Assembly (NCBI GenBank): GCA_015183035.1
Contig: JACZZP010000007.1
Coordinates: forward strand, 1,798,001 to 1,862,000
Direction: 5' to 3'
From: Meloidogyne chitwoodi
Lineage: Eukaryota > Nematoda > Chromadorea > Rhabditida > Meloidogynidae
DNA: 64,000 nucleotides
Shown here: positions 1 through 11,030 of the stretch, piece after piece
Layout: each line of letters starts with the position of its first letter
Numbering within the stretch: the stretch's first letter is position 1
Program-made: the position numbers and the translations under genes
Notes under the pieces: generated by a model
Databases searched by the model: none
Told to the model about the DNA's origin: nothing
Seen by the model: the letters and a program-made list of their open reading frames with translations, nothing else

Positions 1-583
1 CAATCGTAAACGATCTGCTCCTTCAGTGCAAGTTGAAAACGAACAATCATCAACTTTTCAAGCTTCAACTGGGACATCACCCCCTGAAAATAATAATAAT
101 AGCTCTGCATCTGATGGAAAGGAAAGTGCATGGAATCTTAAGGATTGTATTTTTATTCATGAAGAAGCTGTCAATGATACAAGCATTGTTAAAATTGTAT
201 GCATATTTTTACTATTTGTTAAGCCTGTTTTTATTTCATTAGAATTAGCGATTTATCCTTATTTTCTTTAAAGGTCGATGGTACTTATTGTGGAATTGTT
301 TTTAAATCCACAATAGAGAAACTTGAAGCTGATAATGAACTATCATTGGACATCAGCAATCTGGAACTTAAGCTTCATCACGTGGATCAAGATCTTCAGA
401 AAATTTTCAATTACAGTTCAAACAAATTCGCTTGCCCTCCTCTGTTAAGCGAGTTCTTTCATTTGCTGCAGGTTTATATTCTTTACGTATCTTTTTAATT
501 TAAATGTTCTTTAGGCTTTCGAATTTTATGTGAAAAGCGTTCAGGCGTACATATTCGAACCTTCTTCCTTTATTAACTCTTAA
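1..583 (+). CDS. 3' end of an unrecognised host gene (partial)
   Basis: Three exons can be followed: up to 196, 274-471 and 515-583, joined by GT-AG introns of 77 and 43 nt. The reading frame is continuous across both joins and ends in TAA at 581-583, followed by an AATAAAA-type poly(A) signal. The 5' part lies outside the window. The visible protein has a Ser/Asn/Pro-rich stretch, then about 110 ordered-looking residues that include VDGTYCGIVF and end SSFINS. The DGTY segment faintly resembles a short motif in UBR5/hyd ubiquitin ligases, but here it lies close to the C-terminus, so I do not assign that family. Function unknown; the gene model itself is fairly sure. Confidence 0.6.
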
Positions 584-799
584 TAAAAATTTTTTGTTTA
601 TAATTAAATGTTTAATCAATTTAATACTTATATTTTTAATTTAAATTTTTAAAATGTTTTAGGTGTTTAATCTTATTCAAGGGGGCTTTTATTATTTTAT
701 TGTTTTTTCTACAAGGAAAATAAATTGTGTGTTTATATATTAGGTTTAAGGTAAATATTTTTTAATTGTAAAATAAAAAATTGTTTTGTAGTTTGAAAT

Positions 800-2437
800 A
801 TGAGGCCTTTAAAATTAACAAAAACACAACAAACAATTGCAGATTTACAAATGGCTCTGGACAATTCAGAAAGACTAATTGATGAATTAAATTTAAAAAT
901 TGACAATAAACAAATTGAAAACAATCTCCTTTCCGATGATAATGATAAAAAGGATATTCAAATAAAAGAAAAAGTAAATTGTTTTTATAAAGTTTTTTTT
1001 TTTAATTTAATTAAAACAGAAAACAACAATTATTAATTTAACAAATAAATTTAAAAGTTTATTAGAAGAAAAAAACAACTATATTAAAAAAATTGAACAA
1101 GATAATCAAAAAATGAAAGTGAGATAATTTTTATTTCTAATAAATAAATTTTTAAAATTAAAGAAAGATTTTAATCATCTTATCATTGAAGTTCAAAAAC
1201 GAGATGAAATAATAAAAAAATTGTAAATATATTTTTTTAAGCTAGAAAACAAAAAAATTTTTTTTTTTTTTTTTTAAGTAAATCAGAAAATCAAAATAAT
1301 GATCTTATTAAAATTGAATTAAAAAATGAAAAGGTTTCTAAATAATAAATTATTTTTATAAAAAAAAATTTTAGAAACTTACAAAAAAATTACAAAATCA
1401 ACTTAATGAAAAAGAAGAAAAAATTCACAAACTAATTAATAAGAAAAATAAATTAAAACAAATAATAAATGAAAAAGTAAGTTATTTTAATATTTAAATT
1501 GACTTATTTAAAAACAAAAAATTTTAAGAAAGAAATTATATTATCATTTAAAAAAGAAGATGAATTACATAAAGAAGATTTGACTACTTCGAATTCTTCT
1601 GTAAAAAATAAAAATTTTACAATTTTAAAATAAATTTTCAGAATTTTTCTGAAAAAAACTTTGAAAAAAGATTAAAAGAATTAGAAGATAAATCTAAAAA
1701 TGTTAATATTCAAAATGTTTTAATCAATAATAAAAGTGCCGCGAAAAGTTTAAATAAGATAAAAATACCCTATAAAATAAGTTTATATATTATTATAAAA
1801 AAATTCACTTTTAAAAAATTAAATGATAAACCCCCCCCCCCTTATCCAATTTAAAAAAAAATAAAGCCACATCCCCCCTTATCCAATTTAAAAAAAATAA
1901 AGCCACATCCCCCCCTTATCCAATTTAAAATAAAATAAAGCCACATCCCCCCTTATCCAATTAAAAAAAAATAAAGCCACATCCCCCTTATCCTTTTAAA
2001 AATAAAATAAAGCCACATCCCCCCCTTATCCAATTTAAAAAAAATAAAGCCACATCCCCCCTTATCCAATTTAAAATAAAATAAAGCCACATCCCCCCTT
2101 ATCCAATTTAAAAAAAAATAAAGCCACATCCCCCCTTATCCAATTTAAAAAAAATAAAGCCACACCCCCCCTTATCCAATTTAAAAAAATAAAGCCACAT
2201 CCCCCCCTTATCCAATTTAAAAAAAATAAAGCCACATCCCCCCCCTTACCTCCAAAAAATTTCCCTAATTTATAAAATTAATATCCCCCCTTACCAAAAA
2301 AAATATTCTTAATTTAAAAAATTAAATTATTTTTAATTAAAAATTTTTTTTACTTTTTTCAACAGCCTATTATTCCTAACAACAACCAATTTAATCAACA
2401 AGGACAATACTACTTTCAAAGAGGACAATACTTCTAA
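800..2437 (+). CDS. Coiled-coil protein, many small exons
   Basis: The ATG at 800 opens a lysine/glutamate-rich heptad-like sequence that continues through at least seven short exons separated by AT-rich introns. The last exon, 2366-2437, follows a clean TTTTTTCAACAG acceptor and encodes a Gln/Asn/Tyr-rich tail ending in QRGQYF. Most of the protein would be one long coiled coil; no enzymatic motif is visible. The intron before the last exon holds a cytosine-rich minisatellite (1829-2255). Exact exon ends in 960-1790 are my reading of GT/AG sites and could be off. It may be a structural or scaffold protein, but coiled coils match many families by composition alone, so I give no name. Confidence 0.55.
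1829..2255 (+). repeat. Minisatellite, ~36-bp unit, about 11 copies
   Basis: A unit of the form AAAGCCACATCCCCCCTTATCC followed by an A-rich spacer repeats about eleven times, with small changes in the length of the C and A runs. It stands out as strongly strand-asymmetric (C-rich on the plus strand) in AT-rich surroundings and probably lies in an intron of the coiled-coil gene. The core loosely resembles AAGCCACGCCCCTTTAT at 19435-19451 in a promoter region of the virus-like element. Confidence 0.9.
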
Positions 2438-2997
2438 AAACAACAACAACAATTTTTTATTTATATAAACACTATTTTGAATAATTTATTTATAACAATC
2501 TCATCATTGCTATTTTTTTAAATAAAAAATTTAATTTTTTATTATTTAAAATACTTATTTTAACTTTTATTGTTTAAATAAAAAATTTTTTAAATCATAT
2601 ATTTATTTTTTATTAAACCAATTTTTTATTAATTATATATTTTTCAAAAATTTTTTGAACCATAAAAATTTTTTAAGTAAAAAATTTAAAATTTATTTTG
2701 AAATTTTTTAATTTTCAAAAATGGCTCAAAAAATTTTTTAATCTTAAAACAATTATTTTATTTTTTTAAAAATATTTGTGTATCTTTTTTTTTTAATTTA
2801 AAACCAATATTTATTTTTATGTATTAAATAAACTTTTTTAAAATTTTCTTTCTTTTATTTTTTGGGTAACAATAAAAAATAATTTTAGGTAAAAAAATTA
2901 GGTAATAATAATTAAAATAATTATATATTAAATTTAAAAAATTATTTTTAACAATTTATTGAAAATATTAAATTAAAAAATTTTTACTTTTTAATTT
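2438..2997. other. Gene-free AT-rich spacer
   Basis: Nothing beyond poly-A/T runs and short stops in all frames. TTTTGGGTAAC at about 2867 is matched in inverted orientation near 21274, too short to call a terminal repeat. Confidence 0.6.
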
Positions 2998-3392
2998 TCA
3001 ATTTCGCATTTCTTCTTCGTCAGTTTCGCTATCCATAACAACTTCCTGTGGATAATTAGGAGGATCTTGCTCCATATTCTGAACATTCTGAATTACTTCC
3101 TCATTTACAGATTCAAACAATCTGTTGAAATTCCCGATGCCGGTCTATTGATAATAAGGTTAAATTAAAAAAAAAAAAAAAAAAATTACTTGAACAGCCC
3201 AGTGTTCAAGCATCTCAATTCTAAACTGAAGATGGTTTATCATCTGGGCGGCCATATAAATTCGCTGATCTTGTTGTTGTTGTTGTATTTTTGTAGTTCA
3301 TTTTTCTGTAAAAGTTCTTCATTGATATCAGCTATATTTTCAACTTTAATAGATAAACGGTCAAACAGTCGGGCAAGACCCAAATCATTCAT
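2998..3392 (-). CDS. Small acidic-tailed protein, two exons
   Basis: Exon 1 is 3392-3190 and exon 2 is 3144-2998, joined by a 45-nt GT-AG intron that keeps frame. The product is about 116 residues: a helical N-terminal part (starting MNDLGLARLFDRLSIKVEN) and an acidic C-terminus ending SETDEEEMRN. I do not recognise a family. It is the first minus-strand gene left of the virus-like element and could be either a host gene or the element's outermost gene. It lacks the GAAGCCAAGCCA promoter motif next to it, which makes membership of the element less certain than for its right neighbour. Confidence 0.5.
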
Positions 3393-3796
3393 TTTAAAAT
3401 ATAAAAAATATTTTTAATATTAAAAAAAATAAATATAAAAAATTATAAAAATAATAAAAATAAAAGAATATTTGAATATCATCCACATTATTTTCTGTAA
3501 TATTTATCCACACTTCTTTTGTACTTACCGCTATCAACAGTTCAAAAGGTCATAAGAAAACACAGCTGTTTGCGCGCAAAAGTAGGCAACTTAAAAGATC
3601 AAAAAAAAATAAAAATAGTTTATATGTTTAAATATATACAGGCATGAAAATATATAAAAAATTTTGAAAAAATTATAAAAAAAAATTTTAAATTTCTATC
3701 ATTTTTAAATTATTGAGTTAAAAAGAATTTTAATTAATAAATTTATTTAAAAAAATATAAAAAAGTATAGAAAGTAAAAAGAAAAATTTAAAAATT

Positions 3797-4159
3797 TTAA
3801 TTTATTATTTTGAGGTTTGAAAATTCTTCAAACATTTTATCTTCGTTCATCAGTTGTATTCGTCTTTGTTGTTCCATCTTAATAATTCTGATCCTCATTG
3901 GAATGATATAATTTTTCTAAAGTGTAAATTAAGTTTTGATAAAATATTTTCTAACCTTTCGATAAAATTTTCTGTTATTACGTCTTGTATGGTTCTGCTT
4001 TTGTTTGAGCATTCTTAAAGCTTGTATATTTAATGGTACATGATAATACATAGGTTGACGTATAATTTTAACCTAAAATCATAAATAAGTTTTATAAATT
4101 TAACAAACCTCTTTGCGATTATATTTAGTAGTAATTGTCAAACGTTCAAATATATTCAT
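3797..4159 (-). CDS. Small basic protein, three exons
   Basis: The ATG at 4159 begins a short first exon (about 50 nt). Two further exons follow, separated by introns of 36-40 nt with GT...TTTAG borders; the last ends in TAA at 3797-3799. The product, about 94 residues, is rich in Arg, Lys, Asn and Gln (for example KQKQNHTRRNNRKFYRK), as expected of a nucleic-acid-binding or ribosomal-like small protein. No family is recognised. It is divergently transcribed from the PAZ-domain gene at 4473, and the ~310-bp gap holds the GAAGCCAAGCCA repeats, so the two may share regulation. Confidence 0.5.
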
Positions 4160-4257
4160 TATAAGAAATTTTTATTAATTTAAACTCTAAAATAATAAAG
4201 TAGGATATAAAAATTTTTGTAATGAATGACTTGAAAATAATTTGTAACTCGGAAGAT

Positions 4258-4300
4258 GAAGCCAAGCCATTATTTAAATTTAAAAAACGAAGCCAAGCCA
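4258..4300 (+). promoter_or_regulatory. Left pair of GAAGCCAAGCCA motifs
   Basis: GAAGCCAAGCCA occurs exactly at 4258-4269 and 4289-4300, a 31-bp period, in the divergent intergenic region between the small basic gene and the PAZ gene. The same 12-mer recurs three times at 19328-19401 with the same spacing in the other edge promoter of the element. I infer a shared transcription-factor or regulatory site array; this function is not proved. Confidence 0.6.
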
Positions 4301-4426
4301 ATTTTTAACATCTGGTGTTTAAAATATTAATATAATAGAGGGATCATATTATTTAAAAATTATAAGAAGGGACCGTATTATTTTATTTAAATATTATTTT
4401 ATTAATAACTATATTTGAGGTGTGAG

Positions 4427-4434
4427 TATAAAAG
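4427..4434 (+). promoter_or_regulatory. TATA box of the PAZ gene
   Basis: A canonical TATAAAAG lies 39-46 nt upstream of the ATG at 4473, implying a leader of roughly 10-20 nt. TATA boxes at similar spacing precede several other genes of the element. Confidence 0.65.
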
Positions 4435-4472
4435 GATAAAAAATTTTTCAAGATTATCATTCATTATTCAAA

Positions 4473-5012
4473 ATGTTGTATCTAATCGACGAGTGTACCA
4501 AAATTCTCAAATGTCGACCAAACTCCTTGCGTGATCATTTAAATCATCCTTCAAAACGCTCACTTCTAATTTCAAAACTTAAAGGAAGAAAAGTACGTAC
4601 TCTGTATTCTGATCGGAATGGATTCCGCAAAACATTTATCATTTCTGATTTTACCCATAAGGGAGCTCATTCTATTATGGCATATGGTGCTTTATCTCGA
4701 CCTTTCAATGTTTCAGTAGCAGCACATTTTTATTCTCGACATAGAATTCGTCTACAATACCCGTATTTACAGTGTGTAATTGAACAATTTCCACGTCGAT
4801 GTGAGGATAGATTTTACCCTTTGGAACTTTTGGAGTTTGTAGATGAAAATGTGGAAGATTACATTAGTTTTCCTGTATCTAAGGAGGATAAACCACTATA
4901 TGTTGAAGTTTCGGACAAACTTAATATTGATAAAACAACTTCTGAAGCAGATAAGGATATAGATGAGCCTTTAATTTTTGAAGATGATTTTGATGAAATG
5001 GAAGGATGGTAA
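4473..5012 (+). CDS. PAZ-domain-only Argonaute-like protein (179 aa)
   Basis: Uninterrupted 179-codon gene. Residues 1-35 read like the end of an Argonaute L1 linker (hydrophobic segment, then LISKLKGRKVR, the position where Argonautes have a conserved KGLKV). Residues 36-127 match the PAZ order: a beta-rich segment, FNVSVAAHFYSRH (compare the VAxYFxxxY step), then RIRLQYPYLQCVIEQFP and FYPLELLEFV, the two most conserved PAZ strips. From about 128 the tail is acidic and low in complexity. MID and PIWI are absent, so it cannot slice. PAZ domains bind the 3' ends of small RNAs; a free PAZ could sequester them (inference). It has its own TATA box, and the repeated 12-mer upstream links it to the virus-like element. 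Alternative: a captured, decaying host Argonaute fragment, though an open frame this long in AT-rich DNA argues for selection. Confidence 0.68.
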   Translation: MLYLIDECTKILKCRPNSLRDHLNHPSKRSLLISKLKGRKVRTLYSDRNGFRKTFIISDFTHKGAHSIMAYGALSRPFNVSVAAHFYSRHRIRLQYPYLQCVIEQFPRRCEDRFYPLELLEFVDENVEDYISFPVSKEDKPLYVEVSDKLNIDKTTSEADKDIDEPLIFEDDFDEMEGW

Positions 5013-5176
5013 ACTTATGATATATTTTTTAAATTTTTCTCCGAAAATTTTTAAATTTATTTCTTCTTAATGTTAATGTTAATTATGTAAATTTTCCCAA
5101 TAAACTTATTAAAACTAATTTTTATAAAAAATTTATTAAATTTGAAAAAAAATAAAACAATAATAAAATTAATTAA

Positions 5177-8100
5177 AACCAAAATCTAATACAATAGAAT
5201 CACTTGGACGAACAATACCTTTACCTACGAAGGGTCGATACATTTTATTTAAATGTTGGGTACAACAGAACCTTTTTTTACAGAAGGGCGAAGAAAGTTG
5301 GGATAATTAAGATTAAGAGGGGGACAATAACCATTATTATTAATAAAATAAAAAACTTTTTCTTTAAATTTTTCATACTGCAATTCCTGGTTGACAACCA
5401 CATTCCAGCTCAACGTTATTCCTCTCAGTTTTAAGACGAATTCCGCATCTGCATCTGGTGGCATCTTCCGTTTAAGCATCAAACCATATTGCTTGGCTCC
5501 ACCAGAGCAGTACTCCTTGATGAAGTGCTGCGGATATTCATCCGTAAACTGGCCAAGATGTGGTCCAAGTTCAAGAGGGCACCTTTCTGAAGGGTGTGCA
5601 AAGATGAGTGAATCAGTATCTTAAATTTATTTTAGTTAAATAAAAAAAAATTTTTTAATTTACCTGTGTACAAAAGTGTACATCCAGGTGTCCTGACAAC
5701 TTGTTGCATTGCCTTCAGAAGATGAAGTCGTGCCATAGAGGTCGTCCATAAAGAAATAACTAAAGAATTTTATTATATTTATGTTAATTTTAATTAAAAA
5801 CATACCAACATTCGAACATTCATGTTCCTCTACCCAATCTTTTTTAGTCAGGTGAGAGATGAGGATTATATCAGGAGTCAACTCATCTACAGAAGAAACT
5901 TCTTTGCTTGAATCATCGATAATTTTTCTCCATGTTGCAGGGCTGTCAGTAATTGTAGTTTGACTTAGCCCAAAATTTCTCAACGAGAATCGCCCCCCTA
6001 AATTTATTATAAAATTAATTATTATTAGTAAAAAAAAACTTACATAAATTATTCAAACACAGTTTAGCCTGTGTACGCTTCCCCTTATTCGGCACCTTAA
6101 ACAAAATTATTCATTTTATTAAAATTTTTAAATTTACCATTTTATTTCGATCAATTATTATATCAAATTTATCTGCACATTCGCGGATAAATTGTTCTTC
6201 AGATTCCAAATTTCCTTTGATCGAGTTGTCAAACCCCGAAGAATGTATCTTCTGGGCCATAAATTCTGCAATGTAGGGTCGAAATAAATTTTCATCTGAT
6301 GTTGTATACTCGAGGACCCTGAAGAGCTTCGTTACATAGTAGCCCTCATCAAGCGCTGCGTTCAGTTCCATTGACGTGCAAGTACTAACCCAACCACGTT
6401 GTTGATCTTCGTGAGTGCATCTATAATTTTCCTGCACACCTCCTTCAGGATTTTCTCTTCTAAAAATTTTTTTTTAATATTTAAAAAGTTATTGTTAAAC
6501 ATACGCGCAAGTGATGCATAATGGGAATAAAAGCCTATCATTTGATTTGACAGGTAAGACAGGCACATCGATTCTCTTCGGAGGGATCACAAAAACCTAA
6601 AAAAAATTAAAATATTTTTGGAAAAATTTTTTACCTTAAGAATAGCCAAGTCAAATTTATTATCATTAGAACTTGTCCAAAACACATCTTGGTTGAGAAT
6701 ATGGACGATAGGATGTCCAGTTGGGTACTTAGTTGTTACATTAATATATGGGTAGAGACTGGTGACATCATAATAACTTATTCTTTCACCAGGCTGAGCA
6801 GAATGAAATAATTTTAGTGGACCTGTTCTGCCTCCATAGAATGCTGATCGAATGTCGATAGGACCGTTGTCGAGATATTCATCAAACTTTTTCTTCATTT
6901 CTTTATCTTTCTTCAACATTTCTTTAATCTCACATTCCCAATATATTTTGATATCCTGAATCTGAGGCTTGATAAAATCAAGTCTCTTCTTGTCCAACTG
7001 TCGTTGACGTCCAGCAGTTTTTCCAGAAGGAAGAACAATATTGTCGTCAGGGTAGCATTTGATACATCCATGCCAACAACATCCATTTACTTCTATTGCA
7101 AGTTGTTGTTGTTCTACCCATCCATCTAGTCGATAATTCCCAATCCTTTTAAAATTTTATTAATTATATTATAATAAAACTTTTACCTTTTTTCTCCATC
7201 CGGTGAATTGGCATGTTGAATAATTACATCATATTCTTCAGCATACCATTCCAAAAATTTCAAAGCTAATAAGCTTTGATTATCTTTGTTGTCATATCCA
7301 CGTTCTGGAACGATTCCTACATGTTCTGCCTTCAGATGATTGGTTCTGAAGTGGCGCATACATGCGCTGGCAATGGTCATTGATTCACGTAGAACATCAA
7401 TGCCTTCATTTCCTCTCATTGAAACCTAAAATATTTTTAAATTATTATTATAGTTAAAATTTTTAACCTCCATAAATTCTTTACGAAAAGCAATAAGTCC
7501 GGCCATTAAAATTTCAACATCATTCGTGCAATATGAAGCAAGAGCTTCAGTAAGATTGAAGGGTTCCATATGATGTTGTTCGTACCACAAATCAAATTGT
7601 TTTCTTTTTTCTGGAAGCATTCCATCAGCCAGGTAGTCAGCCTTTGTTGGATGAATTTCTTTCCCATAGTTGCGAGGATGGTTTGCCAGGTGAGGAAAAT
7701 ATGGTTTATCCTCAACTTGAAGTCCAAATGCTGGAACCAAAGATGCAAGAGACATTGGCATCAGGTTGAAGGAGTCTCTAAAGATGATACTTCCTTTCTT
7801 CGGTCCTCGGGATGTTATCTTCATTTCGTACATTTTATTCCCTCTTTTTAACATTTCAGGTGTATATCCTTAATTTTTAATTAACAAAAATATTTTTAAA
7901 ATTATTACCTTTGAGAAACAATTCTTTGAAAACAAGTACCATGTCAAATCTTCCACCAAAGTGGGAAAAAGCAATAGTATCATGTTCTTGAGGTAATCCA
8001 TTAATTATCCAGTCGACAAAAGCCTCTAAGGGTTTTGGGTTAATAAACATTTTATCAACAGTTGTTGTTGTAAATGGATGATGTGAAAAAGTTAAAATTC

Positions 8101-9917
8101 TATTTTCACCACAAACTTGACATTCACTTTCCTAAAAAATTTTTGTTTTTAATTCTAAAATTTAAATTTACCTCTAAAATACATTCTGGGCATGTAACTT
8201 TAGCACATATGAAATTTGCCTCGTGCTTCTTTCCGGTATCAGAAGGAAGATATTGTGTTGTTTCCAGGTCGAAGGCTATAAATCTATATTTCTTTGCAGT
8301 TTTAAGCTCTAGAGGTTTGATGTAACATCCTCTCTTGGGATCATGGTAATCCCCACATGTACCACAATGTTTTTCCCCGCATACGTGCCCTTTTCCGCCA
8401 GCCTTTGAAAAACAGTTCACGTTCCAAACAACACCACATTTTTCACATTCCTTCGACATATTGCAGAAGCCACATTTGAGATGATATTGATAGCAGTTGT
8501 TGTTATAAAATATTTTTTTACATAATTCACATAATTTGTAGAAGCCTTCAATGATCTTGCAAGGGAAGCCAGGTCCAACTCTTGAACATTTAATACATCT
8601 GGCTTTGCATGAAGAATTATGTCGAGAATCTCTGTTGTACACTTTTTCACAATGTAGACAATAGGGTTGTCCAAATAAACCACCAGTCTTTTTCACACCA
8701 TCAAAGTGTTGATTTTTGTAGTATAAAATAATTGGTGTGTCGAAATTATCAGGACCACTTTTAAATTCCGGCTCATAGTAACCGAGCGATCCAAAGACGT
8801 AGGCTTTGAAGATATGTTTTCCAGAATACTTGTTGTTCCAATAGTTAACAACAAGAGGGATCCATTCTTCGGCGTTGTAAGAGTTTAAATTTCTTGGTGC
8901 TCCAATACTTTCCATTAATTCTTCTGTATCTTCTCTAAATTTATTTGCCATACCATGTTGACTTCTAATATAACGTGAAAATTTTTCGTAATGCCAATTG
9001 AACACGGTGTGAACAAGTGTTGCTACAAGCGCATAAAAGAGACAATAAGTATCGTTGTTATTTTGAATCTAAAATTAAAAAATTAATTACTGAATCATAA
9101 CATAGTCCTAGCTAACAGAAAATTTTAAATATTTTACTTTTATCAACCTAAAGATTTTTATATTATTTATATTTCCTTTTAAATCCCACACTTAAATTTT
9201 ATCATTTTGTTAAAACTTGGTAAACTGACCTTAATCAGAGCTCTCTCATTAATTCGGTGACGAACAGGAGCCATTTTTCGATTTCCTGAACCAGGTAATT
9301 TATGTTGTTTAGGTAGAGAATTCTTATCAACAACTGTTGCTGTCACCGTGAAAGGTTGTCCAAAAAGTGAAACATCCTTCTGACGAAAACTTTGAGCAAC
9401 CAAAAGAAAACGGTTGAGTATAGCATCAACCGTATTCTCATTTCTATCTCTGAAAAATCGAAATTTTAGTAAAAATGGTCACAAACAAAACCAACCTCAC
9501 AGGAATCCATACATCATGATCCAAGATTTCGCTGCTAATGACGCAACCTATCTGTTCAGCTTTCAAGCCTCGATTAACACTGGCTTCTACAGCTTCGTTT
9601 AAGAAATATTGAAAAATTCCTGTAAATTATATTTTTAGAAAAAATTTTTTTAACTTACTGCTAAGAAGTTCTTCAGGATCCGCAGGTAGATCTTTTATCA
9701 TAAATTTTGATCGACACTTCAAGAACTTGAATTTTTTGTTTTCCTCAATTGTTGATTCAAGTCGATCAACATAATCCTTAGGTTGTTTTGAAGAAGAAGA
9801 ACCAGCTCCATCTTGAAGACCAAGTAAATTGGTGATGGAAAAAATAGATTGAAGTCCAAGGAGACTTTCAATAGTAAATCGAGTACGTTTTCTCGGTGGA
9901 GGATTATTATTATCCAT
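5177..9917 (-). CDS. polB: Protein-primed DNA polymerase B (Polinton type), intron-containing
   Basis: About a dozen exons joined by 40-60-nt introns. In order: a Ser/Pro-rich N-terminus; an OTU-like stretch with TYCLFYAL near 9040; a Cys/His zinc cluster (8650-8350, many CxxC); exonuclease motifs FDLETT (Exo I, ~8265), FGGRFD (Exo II, ~7950) and YCTNDVEIL (Exo III, ~7525); polymerase motif A YYDVTSLYPYIN (~6760); a motif B exon pair around 6090-5960 (lysine-rich KGKRTQAKLCLNN, then the phenylalanine-glycine segment); motif C TDTDS spanning the intron at 5626-5656. The catalytic residues are all visible. The last exon meets a stop at 5249, while a plausible C-terminal tail continues in another frame to about 5177, just past a run of seven A (T on plus, 5273-5279). 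The enzyme would replicate the element from its ends using a terminal protein. Intron number is high for a virus-derived gene. Confidence 0.88.
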
Positions 9918-9962
9918 ATTAACTCAAATTTCAAAATTTTACTAAAAAATTGCAAATGACGA

Positions 9963-9970
9963 ATTTATAC
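9963..9970 (-). promoter_or_regulatory. TATA box of the polymerase gene
   Basis: GTATAAAT on the minus strand, 46-53 nt upstream of the ATG at 9917. A second TATATATAA stretch lies a little further up (about 9985-9993). Confidence 0.45.
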
Positions 9971-10108
9971 AGAATCCTGTATTATATATATTAAAAATGT
10001 AAATAAGAAATAGAAGTAATTAAATATTCAAGATTTGACTTTGCGCGGGACTTTATAAAGAATAAAAATTTGAATTTAATTCAGTATTGTTTTATTACCC
10101 TAGCACGC

Positions 10109-10284
10109 TTAGAATTTTTAATTAATTTTATTACTTTGTTTTCCTCAAAAATTTTACCATCTGTCGCCAGATGATTAATATTTAATTTTAAAGATCAAAG
10201 ACTTCCGAACTTTTCAAGGTCTTTAGAATTTTTAATTTATTTTATTGTCTTGTTTATCTCAAATCCTTTACCATCTGTCGCCTG
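10109..10284 (+). repeat. Direct repeat of ~62 bp in the polymerase upstream region
   Basis: Copies at 10109-10172 and 10223-10284 share TTAGAATTTTTAATT at the start and TTTACCATCTGTCGCC near the end, with a few changes between. They lie between the divergent polymerase and 10404 genes. GAAGGGACC at 10350 also occurs at about 4365 upstream of the PAZ gene. A regulatory or replication role is possible but not shown. Confidence 0.75.
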
Positions 10285-10403
10285 ACATTTAAATCAAAAG
10301 ACGCCAAATTTTTATTAACATTTTCTTAATAATTTTATTTCAATGAGTGAAGGGACCAACCATTATTTAATTAAAGTAATTTAAAAATTTTTTAAATAAT
10401 TAT

Positions 10404-10682
10404 ATGGAAAAAATTAAGGGGTTTTGTAATTACAAGTCATGCATGAAGCATAGTTATCTTACAGCTCTTAATTTAGCTTTGAAAAAAGGAGAAAAGTTAG
10501 ACAAGGGTGCTCGTGGAAGTTTTATTTGGCACTATTTTATGGGCTTTCATTGGTGTGAAGAGTGTTTAATGTTCAATTTAATGAAAAAGCAGAAAAAAAC
10601 TTTATTACCGATAAGTGATAATTTATTCTTTTACTCATTTTGGTTATGTACTGATTGTGCTTTATTTGCTACTACACCTTGA
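10404..10682 (+). CDS. Small zinc-knuckle protein (92 aa)
   Basis: Single-exon ORF between the polymerase and the capsid block, on the opposite strand to both. Four cysteine pairs or near-pairs stand out: FCNYKSC near residue 8, HWCEEC near 51 and LCTDC near 83, plus a lysine-rich stretch KKGEKLDKG and KKQKK. This pattern suggests a compact zinc-binding fold, perhaps a nucleic-acid-binding or regulatory factor. The gene at 19529 has the same size range and a similar C-x2-C ending (LCNKC), so the two could be distant relatives. No known family is recognised. AAGGGACCAACCATTATTTAAT upstream resembles a motif before the PAZ gene. Confidence 0.6.
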   Translation: MEKIKGFCNYKSCMKHSYLTALNLALKKGEKLDKGARGSFIWHYFMGFHWCEECLMFNLMKKQKKTLLPISDNLFFYSFWLCTDCALFATTP

Positions 10683-10766
10683 ATACAAAAAATCATTTAT
10701 TATTTCATTTTATTATTAATAAATAGAAGAAACAATTTGTAAAAAATTAGTTGAGGGAAGATGTCA

Positions 10767-10923
10767 TTTTTAGGGGTAAAAATGCAGAATTAGTGTGTCG
10801 AAGACAAATTTTGGAAAAAATTAATGAATAAAAGTTTATGTTTTTAATTATAATATACAAATTAGTGATTAGAAGTTATACTTTTTAGGGGTAAAAGTGC
10901 AGAATTAAGGAAAAGAAGACAAA
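10767..10923 (+). repeat. Direct repeat of ~42 bp downstream of the zinc-knuckle gene
   Basis: TTTTTAGGGGTAAAA is followed by TGCAGAATTA and a GAAGACAAA at 10767-10812 and again at 10882-10923, period about 115 bp. The stretch 10683-11030 otherwise has no gene. It could be untranslated or regulatory sequence between convergent genes. Confidence 0.8.
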
Positions 10924-11030
10924 ATTTTTGAAAATTTGATATTTTTTTAAGCATTTTAATCGAAAATGCGCACACGTACAGGGTATAGGGGTATACATGT
11001 ATTTTAGATGTGCGTGTATTTTATATCTAA

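Noticed and set aside
1..471. Assignment of the first gene to UBR5
   Set aside because: Only a short DGTY strip matches and the protein ends within 150 residues, unlike UBR5.
1829..2255. Regular repeats as a CRISPR array
   Set aside because: Units are contiguous minisatellite copies without unique spacers, in a eukaryotic genome.
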